Below, in pieces: positions 19,621 to 27,221 of a stretch of 64,000 nucleotides of DNA (position 1 is the first letter of the stretch; every line of letters begins with the position of its first letter). The position numbers and the translations under genes are program-made. Source of the DNA: Pirellulales bacterium (lineage in GTDB: Bacteria; Planctomycetota; Planctomycetia; Pirellulales; JAICIG01); contig DATLUO010000185.1 of assembly GCA_035533075.1 (NCBI GenBank), positions 1-64,000 on the forward strand, given 5' to 3'. A model generated the notes under the pieces. It was not told the origin of the DNA and ran no database searches. It saw only the letters and a program-made list of their open reading frames with translations.

Positions 19621-20865
19621 ATGCAACATCGTAAGCGGGTAAGGCAGAGGCCACTGCCCGATGGCTGTCATCTTTTCGTCGCAGCCGCATTGCTGGCGGT
19701 TTGCAGCACCGCGTGCGCTCAGCGCGCCGCGCCGGGTGAGGAGATCGAGCCTTCGCTCGCGCCGCGCCTCCGTCGGCCGGTGGCTCTTGCCTTGCTGGAC
19801 AACGACCGGTGGCTTTTCGTGGCCAACCAGCGTAGCGGCAGCGTGTCAGTCGTCGATCCGGCCATGAACAAGGTTGCGGCCGAATTCGCCGTTGGCCGGC
19901 GGCTGTCGGACCTCGTTGCCTTGCACGACGGCCGGCACCTGGTGGCCGCCGATGAGGCCGCCGGGCAACTGATTCTGTTGCGGTGGCGAGATGGCACGCT
20001 CAGCGAAGAGGGCCGGCTTGACGTTCCCGCCGCGCCCGTCAGTCTCGAGCTGTCCGCCGACGGCAAGCTGCTTGTCGTGGCCTCGCGCTGGGCGCACCGC
20101 GTGGCGCTCGTCGAGGTATCGTTCGGCGAAGAAGGCACCGATGGCTGGCGGCTTGCCAAGGTTGTCGCGATAAAGTTCGCACCAGGCAAGATGTGCTTCC
20201 TCGAGCGGGATTCCAAACTGGCCGTGGCGGATGCCTTCGGCGGCCGGCTGGGACTGGTCGACGTTGAGCGCGGCAGGCTGCTCTCCGTGCGAGAGTTGCC
20301 GGGCCACAATCTTCGCGGACTGACGTTGACCGCCGATGGCCGCTGGCTGCTGGTGGCGCAGCAGGCAATCAGTCGGCTGGCGCGGGCCGATCGCGAAGAC
20401 ATTCACTGGGGTACGCTGCTGCGGAACAATCTGCGCTGGCTGTCGCCCGAGTACGTCGCCGGTGAGCATGCCGACTTGCTGGCCGCCAGCCGCCTGGAGT
20501 TTCTGGGCGGTACGGGCAACGGCGCCGCCGACCCCGGCGATGTGGTGGTCCTGTCTGGCGGCCGTATTGCCATCGCCGTTTCCGGCATCGACGCCGTCCT
20601 CCTGGGGCGAGCGGGCGCCCTCGGCTATCAGCGCGTTGCCGTTGGCCGGCGGCCCACCGCCCTCGCCGCCGGCTCGGACGGCAAGCGGATCTACGTCGCC
20701 AACACGCTGGCCGATTCGATTTCGGTGATCGATGTGAGCGAGGGACGAGCCGTCGCCGAAATTCCGCTCGGTCCGCAGCCGGAGTTGTCGTTGGTCGATC
20801 GCGGCGAGCTGCTCGATGAGCAGTGCTTGTCCCTCAAGGCCCGCTCGATGCTGCTGGATGGGTAG
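19621..20865 (+). CDS. secreted YVTN-type beta-propeller, probably C-terminally truncated
   Basis: 414 residues from ATG 19621 with a signal peptide (LFVAAALLAVCSTACAQ). It has several YVTN-like blades, for example DNDRWLFVANQRSGSVSVVD near residue 61 and GKRIYVANTLADSISVIDV near residue 359. Planctomycete homologues I know continue after R-G-E-x-L into a cytochrome-c/peroxidase-like part with CxxCH motifs. Here the frame reads RGELLDEQCLSLKARSMLLDG and stops, with no CxxCH. I infer loss of the C-terminal electron-transfer domain; the propeller alone may still fold. It precedes the PSCyt1/PSD1 gene on the same strand. Confidence 0.8.
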   Translation: MQHRKRVRQRPLPDGCHLFVAAALLAVCSTACAQRAAPGEEIEPSLAPRLRRPVALALLDNDRWLFVANQRSGSVSVVDPAMNKVAAEFAVGRRLSDLVALHDGRHLVAADEAAGQLILLRWRDGTLSEEGRLDVPAAPVSLELSADGKLLVVASRWAHRVALVEVSFGEEGTDGWRLAKVVAIKFAPGKMCFLERDSKLAVADAFGGRLGLVDVERGRLLSVRELPGHNLRGLTLTADGRWLLVAQQAISRLARADREDIHWGTLLRNNLRWLSPEYVAGEHADLLAASRLEFLGGTGNGAADPGDVVVLSGGRIAIAVSGIDAVLLGRAGALGYQRVAVGRRPTALAAGSDGKRIYVANTLADSISVIDVSEGRAVAEIPLGPQPELSLVDRGELLDEQCLSLKARSMLLDG

Positions 20866-20971
20866 CTCCGCGCCGCTGCCAAGGGCCGCTTCACATGGGG
20901 CGGATGAAGAAGCTTCATGGTGTTGTTCCTGAGAGGACAGGGATAGCCGCCTCGGCGTGCGGCTGGGTAGA

Positions 20972-23644
20972 ATGAATCGACTTTCGCCGATGGATAGTAC
21001 CACGATGATTTTTAAGCCCGACATCATGTTCCGAGCCACCGTGCCAGCCTTGCTGACGATCTGCCATATCGCCATGCTGCTGCCGGCAAGCCGCGCCGCG
21101 GCAGACGATGCGGCCGCGCTCGAACTGTTCGAGACACGGATCCGCCCGGTGCTCGTCAAAGAATGCTATCAGTGCCACTCGGCGCAGGCGGCCCAGCAAA
21201 AGAAACTCAAGGGCGGCTTGCTGCTCGACACTCGCGAAGGCGCACGCAAGGGGGGCGAAAGCGGGCCGGCCGTCGTGCCGGGCAAGCCCGACGAAAGCCT
21301 GCTGGTCAGCGCCCTGAAGCACGAAGATTTCGAAATGCCGCCCAAGGGCAAGCTGCCCGACGCGGTCATCGCCGATTTTGTGAAGTGGGTCGAGCTGGGC
21401 GCCCCCGACCCGCGCGCGGGCACGGTCGCCGCGGCCGGGCGGCAGATCGACATTGCCGCCGGCCGCCAGTTCTGGTCGCTCAAGCGGTTCGAACCGGTCG
21501 CGCCCCCCGAGGTCGCAGACCGTGGTTGGGTCCGGACGCCCGTCGATCAATTCATCCGCGCCAAGCAGGAAGCACTCGGCCTGAAGCCGAACGGCCCGGC
21601 ACCGGCGCGCGTGCTCATCCGTCGGGCCTACTTCGACCTGATCGGCCTGCCGCCCGCGCAGGACGAGATGGAGAAGTGGGTGGCGCGGTTGACGGGCGGC
21701 AACGGTGAAGCGGTGAGCGACCTGTCCGCTTACGCCGAGTTGATCGACCAGCTCTTGGCAAGCGAACATTACGGCGAGCGCTGGGCGCGGCACTGGATGG
21801 ACGTGGCGCGCTTCGCCGAGTCGCATGGTTATGAACAAGACTACGACCGGCCGACCGCCTATCACTATCGCGACTTCTTGATCGAGGCGTTCAACGCCGA
21901 CATGCCTTACGACCGGTTCGTCCGCTGGCAGTTGGCCGGCGATGAGCTGTCGCCCGGCGATCCGCTGGCCTGGATGGCGACCGGTTTTTTGGGGGCGGGC
22001 GCGTTCCCCACGCAGTTGACGGAAGCCGAGTTCGAGTCGGCCCGTTACGACGAGCTGGACGATATGGTGGCCACCACCGGCGTGGCCTTTCTGGGACTGT
22101 CGGTCGGCTGCGCGCGGTGCCATGACCACAAGTTCGATCCGGTCCGCAGTGACGACTACTATCGGCTGGCTTCGACCTTCACCACCACCATCCGCAGCGA
22201 GATCGAGCTCGACTTGCAGCCGCGGGAAAATGCGCGGCGCAAGGCAGAATACGAGGCGCGGCTGGCCGAGCTGACGGGCGAGGTTGCCAAGTACGAACGC
22301 GAGGTGCTGCCCGGCAAGCTGAGTGAATGGTTGGATCACCCCAACACCAAACATGCGATCGGCCGCTTTCGCCTCTCCGTGACGCGCCAGGCCGACGCTC
22401 CGCCGACGGTCGGCAATGCAGGCCCCGATGCCAAAGTGGTCGATGCGATTCTGCGGCTCAAGCAGTCGGGCGAGCGCGAGGGCGCCGATTGGCAGACCGC
22501 GCTCGGCTGGTACAAAACGACGCTCGACGACTGGCGACAGCTCGATCAGAGCCTGTCGGACTTGAAGAAGGCCGGGCCGGGGTTGCAACTCACCAAGGTG
22601 CTGGTTGCCAGCGAGGGATTGCCGCACCTGCCCCATCATGCCGACGACCGCGGCTATCCGCACTTTTACCCGGAAACGTACTTTCTGCGCCGCGGTGACG
22701 TGAATCAGAAGGGCGACGTGGCGGCGCCGGGTTTCTTGCCCGTACTGTTGCGCGAAGGCGAAGATGGTACTCGGTGGCAGCCGGCGACTTCGGTCGACGC
22801 TTCGACAAAAAGCAGCTCTCGCCGCAGCCGCCTGGCCGCTTGGATGACCGACGCCGAGCACGGTGCCGGGCACCTGGCGGCACGCGTCATGGTCAATCGT
22901 CTCTGGCAACACCACTTCGGCCGCGGGCTGGTGGCCACGCCCAACGATTTCGGCTCGTCCGGCGAGCGGCCTACGCACCCGGAGCTGCTCGATTGGCTGG
23001 CCCAGGATCTTGTCGCCAATGGTTGGCAGCTCAAGCGGCTGCACAAGCTGGTCATGACCAGCGGCGTCTATGTGCAGTCGGCCGATTTCGACGAAGCACG
23101 GGCGAAGATCGACCGCGAGAACGCCTACCATTGGCGGCGCACGCCGCGCCGCCTGGAGGCCGAGGCGGTCCGCGACTCGATGCTGGCCGTGAGCGGGCTG
23201 CTCGATCCGGCCATGTACGGCCCCGGCACGCTCGACCAGAATATGCGCCGCCGCAGCGTTTATTTTTTCATCAAGCGCAGCCAGCTTATTCCGATGATGA
23301 TGCTCTTCGACTGGCCGGAGCACCTGGTGAGCATCGGCCAGCGGGCCAGCACGACGATTGCACCGCAGGCCCTGATGTTCATGAACAGCCCGCAAGGCCG
23401 CCAATATGCCGAGGCGTTTGCCGGCCGGCTGAGCGATGTGGCCGAGGAGCAATTCGTGCCGGCGGCCTACGGTTTGGCCTTCGGCCGCAGGCCCGGCACC
23501 AAGGAACTGGCGTTGGCCGCGCAGTTTTTGGCGAAGCAATCGGCCGCCCATGCGTCGGCGGGTCGCAAAGACGCGAGTTCGGTGGCCAGGGCCGATTTCT
23601 GCCAGGCGTTGATGAGTATGAATGAGTTTATATATATGGAGTAG
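20972..23644 (+). CDS. PSCyt1/DUF1549/DUF1553 (PSD1) cytochrome-c-type protein
   Basis: 890 residues if ATG 20972 is used; starts at 20990, 21005 or 21026 are also possible and GTG 20957 less so. A signal peptide (VPALLTICHIAMLLPASRAAA) is followed by a planctomycete cytochrome-c domain with haem motif CYQCH and the likely distal ligand in EDFEMPPKGKL. DUF1549 follows (WARHWMDVARFAESHGYEQD, with a second CARCH), and DUF1553 in the C-terminal third (VNRLWQHHFGRGLVATPNDFG). The family is abundant in planctomycetes and usually paired with a DUF1501 gene, but not here. Periplasmic; the biochemical role is unresolved, with polymer or sugar degradation often proposed. Confidence 0.93.
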   Translation: MNRLSPMDSTTMIFKPDIMFRATVPALLTICHIAMLLPASRAAADDAAALELFETRIRPVLVKECYQCHSAQAAQQKKLKGGLLLDTREGARKGGESGPAVVPGKPDESLLVSALKHEDFEMPPKGKLPDAVIADFVKWVELGAPDPRAGTVAAAGRQIDIAAGRQFWSLKRFEPVAPPEVADRGWVRTPVDQFIRAKQEALGLKPNGPAPARVLIRRAYFDLIGLPPAQDEMEKWVARLTGGNGEAVSDLSAYAELIDQLLASEHYGERWARHWMDVARFAESHGYEQDYDRPTAYHYRDFLIEAFNADMPYDRFVRWQLAGDELSPGDPLAWMATGFLGAGAFPTQLTEAEFESARYDELDDMVATTGVAFLGLSVGCARCHDHKFDPVRSDDYYRLASTFTTTIRSEIELDLQPRENARRKAEYEARLAELTGEVAKYEREVLPGKLSEWLDHPNTKHAIGRFRLSVTRQADAPPTVGNAGPDAKVVDAILRLKQSGEREGADWQTALGWYKTTLDDWRQLDQSLSDLKKAGPGLQLTKVLVASEGLPHLPHHADDRGYPHFYPETYFLRRGDVNQKGDVAAPGFLPVLLREGEDGTRWQPATSVDASTKSSSRRSRLAAWMTDAEHGAGHLAARVMVNRLWQHHFGRGLVATPNDFGSSGERPTHPELLDWLAQDLVANGWQLKRLHKLVMTSGVYVQSADFDEARAKIDRENAYHWRRTPRRLEAEAVRDSMLAVSGLLDPAMYGPGTLDQNMRRRSVYFFIKRSQLIPMMMLFDWPEHLVSIGQRASTTIAPQALMFMNSPQGRQYAEAFAGRLSDVAEEQFVPAAYGLAFGRRPGTKELALAAQFLAKQSAAHASAGRKDASSVARADFCQALMSMNEFIYME

Positions 23645-23653
23645 CAAGGACCA

Positions 23654-24301
23654 ATGGCAACCGTCGAGCAATTGTCGCTGGCCCCGGAAGACCGGGTCGT
23701 GTTGTCGGGCATTCCGTGGGAAACTTACGCGCGTCTGCGCGATGGCGAAGAGAACTACCGTGTCCGCATGACTTACGATGAAGGGACCCTGGAACTGATG
23801 TCGCCCTCGCCCGACCATGAAGCGATCAAACGGTTGATCGGCCAGATGATCGAAGCCCTCACTGAAGAATTGCGCATCCCGCGGAGAAGCTTGAGCGCGA
23901 CAACCTGGAAGCGGCCTGAGCTGGCCAAGGGACTTGAGGCCGACGAATGCTACTATGTTCTTAACCACCACCGCGTACGCGCACGCCGCAAGGTCGACCT
24001 GGCCGTCGACCCGCCGCCCGACCTGGTTGTCGAAGTCGAAATCAGCCGTAGTGCCGTCGGACGCCAGGCCATCTACGCCGCCCTGGGCGTGCCCGAAGTC
24101 TGGCGTTGGCGCGGCGAAGCTTTGACCGCCTGGTCGCTTGGCCCCGACGGGCAATACGTCGAACGCGAATACAGCTTGAACCTGCCCATGCTGCGCGTCA
24201 AAGACCTGGAACCGTTTCTCGACTTCGAGCGGAGCGTCGATGAATCCGCTTGGATTGCCGACTTCCGTGGCTGGGTGCGGCAGCGGTTTGCGACACCGTG
24301 A
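23654..24301 (+). CDS. Uma2 family (DUF820) putative restriction-like nuclease, copy 1
   Basis: 215 residues. The PD-(D/E)xK-like core is seen in [18 protein letters not shown], preceded by [19 protein letters not shown], both Uma2 hallmarks. Uma2 proteins are often numerous in planctomycetes and cyanobacteria; activity and targets are mostly untested. It starts 9 bases after the PSD1 stop and is followed 89 bases later by a near-identical copy (11 of 215 residues differ by my count), showing a recent tandem duplication. Confidence 0.92.
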   Translation: MATVEQLSLAPEDRVVLSGIPWETYARLRDGEENYRVRMTYDEGTLELMSPSPDHEAIKRLIGQMIEALTEELRIPRRSLSATTWKRPELAKGLEADECYYVLNHHRVRARRKVDLAVDPPPDLVVEVEISRSAVGRQAIYAALGVPEVWRWRGEALTAWSLGPDGQYVEREYSLNLPMLRVKDLEPFLDFERSVDESAWIADFRGWVRQRFATP

Positions 24302-24390
24302 TGGAGTGCATCGCCGTCGGGCCTCGCCTCGTGGCAAGCGGGCCGACGGGGCGATAGAATAGTGCCATCAGTAATCGGAGAAGCTCTCGC

Positions 24391-25038
24391 ATGGCAACCG
24401 TCGAGCAATTGTCGCTGGCCCCGGAAGACCGGGTCGTGTTGTCGCGCATTCCGTGGGAAACCTACGCGCGGCTGCGCGAAGGCGAAGAAAACTACCGCGT
24501 CCGGATGACCTACGATGAAGGGACCCTGGAACTGATGTCCCCCTCCCCCGATCACGAAGCGATCAAACGGCTGATCGGCCGAATGATCGAAGCTCTCACC
24601 GAGCAACTGCGCATCCCGCTGAGAAGCCTGAGCGCCACAACCTGGAAGCGGCCTGAACTGGCCAAGGGACTTGAGGCCGACGAGTGCTACTACATTCTTA
24701 ATCACCACCGCGTACGCGCACGCCGCAAGGTCGACCTGGCCGTCGATCCGCCGCCCGACCTGGTTGTCGAAGTCGAAATCAGCCGTAGCGCCGTCGGCCG
24801 CCAGGCCATCTACGCCGCGCTGGGCGTGCCCGAAGTCTGGCGATGGCGCGACGAAGCTTTGACTGCCTGGTCGCTAGGCTCCGACGGGCAATACACCGAA
24901 CGCGAATACAGCTTGAACCTGCCCATGCTGCGCGTCAAAGACCTGGAACCGTTTCTCGACTTCGAGCGGAGCGTCGATGAATCCGCTTGGATTGCCGACT
25001 TCCGTGCCTGGGTGCGGCAGCAGTTTGCGACGCCCTAA
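24391..25038 (+). CDS. Uma2 family (DUF820) putative restriction-like nuclease, copy 2
   Basis: 215 residues, the second member of the tandem pair. The nuclease-like motif [18 protein letters not shown] and [16 protein letters not shown] are unchanged from copy 1. Differences are scattered single substitutions (for example G19R, R77L, G153D), so both copies keep an intact frame and presumed active site. The duplicated block starts at the ATG; the upstream sequences of the two copies differ. Confidence 0.92.
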   Translation: MATVEQLSLAPEDRVVLSRIPWETYARLREGEENYRVRMTYDEGTLELMSPSPDHEAIKRLIGRMIEALTEQLRIPLRSLSATTWKRPELAKGLEADECYYILNHHRVRARRKVDLAVDPPPDLVVEVEISRSAVGRQAIYAALGVPEVWRWRDEALTAWSLGSDGQYTEREYSLNLPMLRVKDLEPFLDFERSVDESAWIADFRAWVRQQFATP

Positions 25039-25082
25039 GCTACCTGCCTACAGATTCTCTTCCCGCCTCAAGGATCCCACCC

Positions 25083-26330
25083 ATGACCCGTAGACCAATA
25101 CTGGCGGCGTTGCTCCTCTTTGCCGCCTGCGCCGGACCGGCCAGCGCACAGAAATGGACCCGCTTTCGCGGCCCGAACGGAACCGGCGTCAGCGATGCCG
25201 ACAGCGTTCCGGCCCAGTGGACCGACAAAGACCTGAACTGGCGCGTGGCACTGCCGGGCATCGGACACTCGTCGCCCGTCGTCTGGCACGACCGCGTCTT
25301 TCTGACCAGCGCCTTCGAAGACAGCGCCACGCGGCTGGTGCTCTGTCTGCGCACCGACGACGGGCAAATCCTATGGCAGCACAAATATCCGTCGTCGCTG
25401 CACGCCAAGCACAAGTTCAACAGCTTCGCCTCCAGCACTCCATGCGTCGATGCCGACCACGTCTATTGCTGCTGGTCGACGCCCGACGAATATACGCTCA
25501 TGGCACTCACTCACGACGGCGAGCAGGTATGGCGAAAGAACCTGGGGCCGTACACCAGCCAGCATAGCTGCGGTGTGTCGCCGATCGTCTACAAGGATCT
25601 CGTCGTGCTGGGCAACGATCAGGGCGACGAAAACCATCAAGGCACCAGCTCGGTGCTGGCCGTCGACCGCCGCACGGGCGAGCTGCGCTGGAAGCTCGAC
25701 CGCCGCACGGCCACCGTGGCTTACTCCACGCCCTGCGTCTATCAGCCGGCCGGCGGCGAGCCGGAGCTGATCTTCAACAGCGAGTCGCACGGCATCACCA
25801 GCGTCGATCCCGCCAATGGCCGTGTGAACTGGGAGATCAACGTGTTCAACAAGCGCAGCGTCAGCTCGCCGGTGATCGCCGCGGGGCTGATCTTCGGCTC
25901 GTGCGGTTCGGGCGGAGGAGGCAACTACGTGGTGGCCGTGCGCCCGCCGGACGACAAAGGATCGTCGCCGGAAATCGCCTATAAGGTTGAAGACATCGCG
26001 GCCCCCTACGTGCCGACGCCCGTGGCCCTGGGCGAGCTCGTCTTTTTGTGGAGCGACAAGGGCGTTGTCGCCTGCCTGCGGGCGGCCACCGGCGAGAAGC
26101 TGTGGCAGAAGCGCGTGGGCGGCAACTATCACGGTTCGCCCGTCTGCGTGGCCGGGCGGCTGTATTGCCTTCGCGAGGACGGCGAGGTGACGGTGGTGGC
26201 GGCGGCGGAAGAATATGAGTTGTTGGGCCGCAACCCGCTGGGCGAAGAGAGCCGCAGCACGCCCGCCGTCGCCGACGGGCGAATGTATTTGCGGACGTAC
26301 TCGCACCTGGTTTCCGTGGGCGGAAAGTAA
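25083..26330 (+). CDS. secreted PQQ-like beta-propeller protein
   Basis: 415 residues from ATG 25083; the open frame extends upstream into the Uma2 gene but the signal peptide (PILAALLLFAACAGPASAQ) fixes the start. The mature part begins KWTRFRGPNGTGVSD and has repeated blades with W-x-[HR] ends (GQILWQHKYP, GELRWKLDRR, GEKLWQKRVGG). This is the PQQ_2/PQQ-like family common in planctomycetes. No catalytic calcium/PQQ site can be confirmed by eye, so it may be a structural or binding propeller. It is followed by a cluster of repeats, with no obvious operon partner. Confidence 0.92.
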   Translation: MTRRPILAALLLFAACAGPASAQKWTRFRGPNGTGVSDADSVPAQWTDKDLNWRVALPGIGHSSPVVWHDRVFLTSAFEDSATRLVLCLRTDDGQILWQHKYPSSLHAKHKFNSFASSTPCVDADHVYCCWSTPDEYTLMALTHDGEQVWRKNLGPYTSQHSCGVSPIVYKDLVVLGNDQGDENHQGTSSVLAVDRRTGELRWKLDRRTATVAYSTPCVYQPAGGEPELIFNSESHGITSVDPANGRVNWEINVFNKRSVSSPVIAAGLIFGSCGSGGGGNYVVAVRPPDDKGSSPEIAYKVEDIAAPYVPTPVALGELVFLWSDKGVVACLRAATGEKLWQKRVGGNYHGSPVCVAGRLYCLREDGEVTVVAAAEEYELLGRNPLGEESRSTPAVADGRMYLRTYSHLVSVGGK

Positions 26331-26361
26331 AGAGGCGTCGGGCGTGAGGCTTCCGGCGCGC

Positions 26362-26400
26362 GTAAGGTGGGACCAGCGAGCTTGCGAGCGCCGGCCCACC
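26362..26400. repeat. family B half-element (left arm only)
   Basis: The left arm starts GTAAGGTGGGACCAGC and ends CGCCGGCCCACC, as in the other family B copies, but the right arm is absent. The loop sequence that follows resembles the loop of the copy at 28789, then runs into family A at the shared GGTGG. Confidence 0.8.
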
Positions 26401-26418
26401 GATAAGGACGTCGCTTTC

Positions 26419-26573
26419 GGTGGCTGGGGCAGAAGCTGGCCGGGTCGCGGTAGTGCAGTCCCCAAGACGCCGTCGGCCAGCGATGCCCCGGTGGTGCTGC
26501 TGCCTGGGCATCGCTGGCCGCAGGGCGTGTTGGCAAATCCAGCCGAGCCCGGCCAGCTTCTGCCCCAGCCACC
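26419..26573. repeat. family A palindromic element between propeller gene and blaI
   Basis: 155 bases. The outer arms are perfect inverted repeats of about 26 bases beginning GGTGGCTGGGGCAGA. The inner hairpin is CGGCCAGCGATGCCC / GGGCATCGCTGGCCG. It fills most of the noncoding gap 26331-26696; apart from it, the family B half and the blaI leader I see nothing in that gap. Confidence 0.9.
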
Positions 26574-26696
26574 GATTTCTGCCCGCGTGAAGTAGGGTGC
26601 GATTTGCAACCGCTTGCGTTTCAGACGGGATGTCTTTATCATAGGACCGGATAAGCGTAGCGGGATGACTTGTTGGTATCTGAGGGAACTTTGTCC

Positions 26697-27104
26697 ATGG
26701 CGCGTGCGCCTCGAGATGTGACCGACGCCGAACTGGCGGTGCTGGAGGTGCTCTGGGACCGCGGCTCGGCCACGGTTCGGGAAATCGCCGAAAAGCTCTA
26801 TGCCGGTTCGAGCACCTCGCAGCACGCCACCGTGCAAAAGCTGCTGGAGCGGCTGGAAGCCAAGAAGTGCGTCCGCCGCGAGCGCGGCAATTGGCCGCAC
26901 ACGTTTGAACCGGCCCTCGATCGCGAGGAGCTGATCGGCCGCCGGCTGCAGCAAACCGCCGACCGGCTGTGCGAAGGTTCGGTGCAGCCGCTGTTGATGC
27001 ACCTGGTCAGGGCCGCGCGGCTTTCGGCCGAAGAACGCCGCGGCTTGCGAGATTTGCTCGATCAATTGGAGCTCAAGGGTGGGAAGCCGGTAAAGAAGCG
27101 GTAA
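26697..27104 (+). CDS. BlaI/MecI-type winged-helix repressor
   Basis: 135 residues from ATG 26697 with a GAGGGA ribosome site about 10 bases upstream; an in-frame TTG at 26670 is less likely. Winged-helix signature: VTDAELAVLEVLWDRGSATVREIAEKLY, then STSQHATVQKLLERLEAKK. In the family the repressor is inactivated by a membrane M56 protease. The neighbouring M56 gene appears broken, so this repressor may have lost its sensor. No operator could be identified with confidence. Confidence 0.93.
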   Translation: MARAPRDVTDAELAVLEVLWDRGSATVREIAEKLYAGSSTSQHATVQKLLERLEAKKCVRRERGNWPHTFEPALDREELIGRRLQQTADRLCEGSVQPLLMHLVRAARLSAEERRGLRDLLDQLELKGGKPVKKR

Positions 27105-27108
27105 ATAT

Positions 27109-27209
27109 AGGGTTCAGGGTTCAGGGTTCAGGGTTCAGGAGCTAGCGCTTCGTTTGGCACTTACGGTTTGGCGTTAGCTCCGCTTGCGCGTCGCTGAACC
27201 CTGAACCCT
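27109..27209. repeat. heptamer-arm hairpin (GGGTTCA units)
   Basis: The left arm 27109-27139 is GGGTTCA repeated about four times. The right arm 27194-27209 is the complement, CTGAACCCTGAACCCT. Between them an imperfect inner palindrome is closed by AGCTAGCGC / GCGTTAGCT. It lies between blaI and the M56 gene. Confidence 0.85.
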
Positions 27210-27221
27210 CGATGGTGTACC

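Noticed and set aside
20915-24337. Open frame of 1140 codons on the minus strand
   Set aside because: It runs antisense to the PSCyt1/PSD1 gene and the first Uma2 gene, which have clear domains. Long antisense frames are common in high-GC DNA, and its translation shows no recognisable family.
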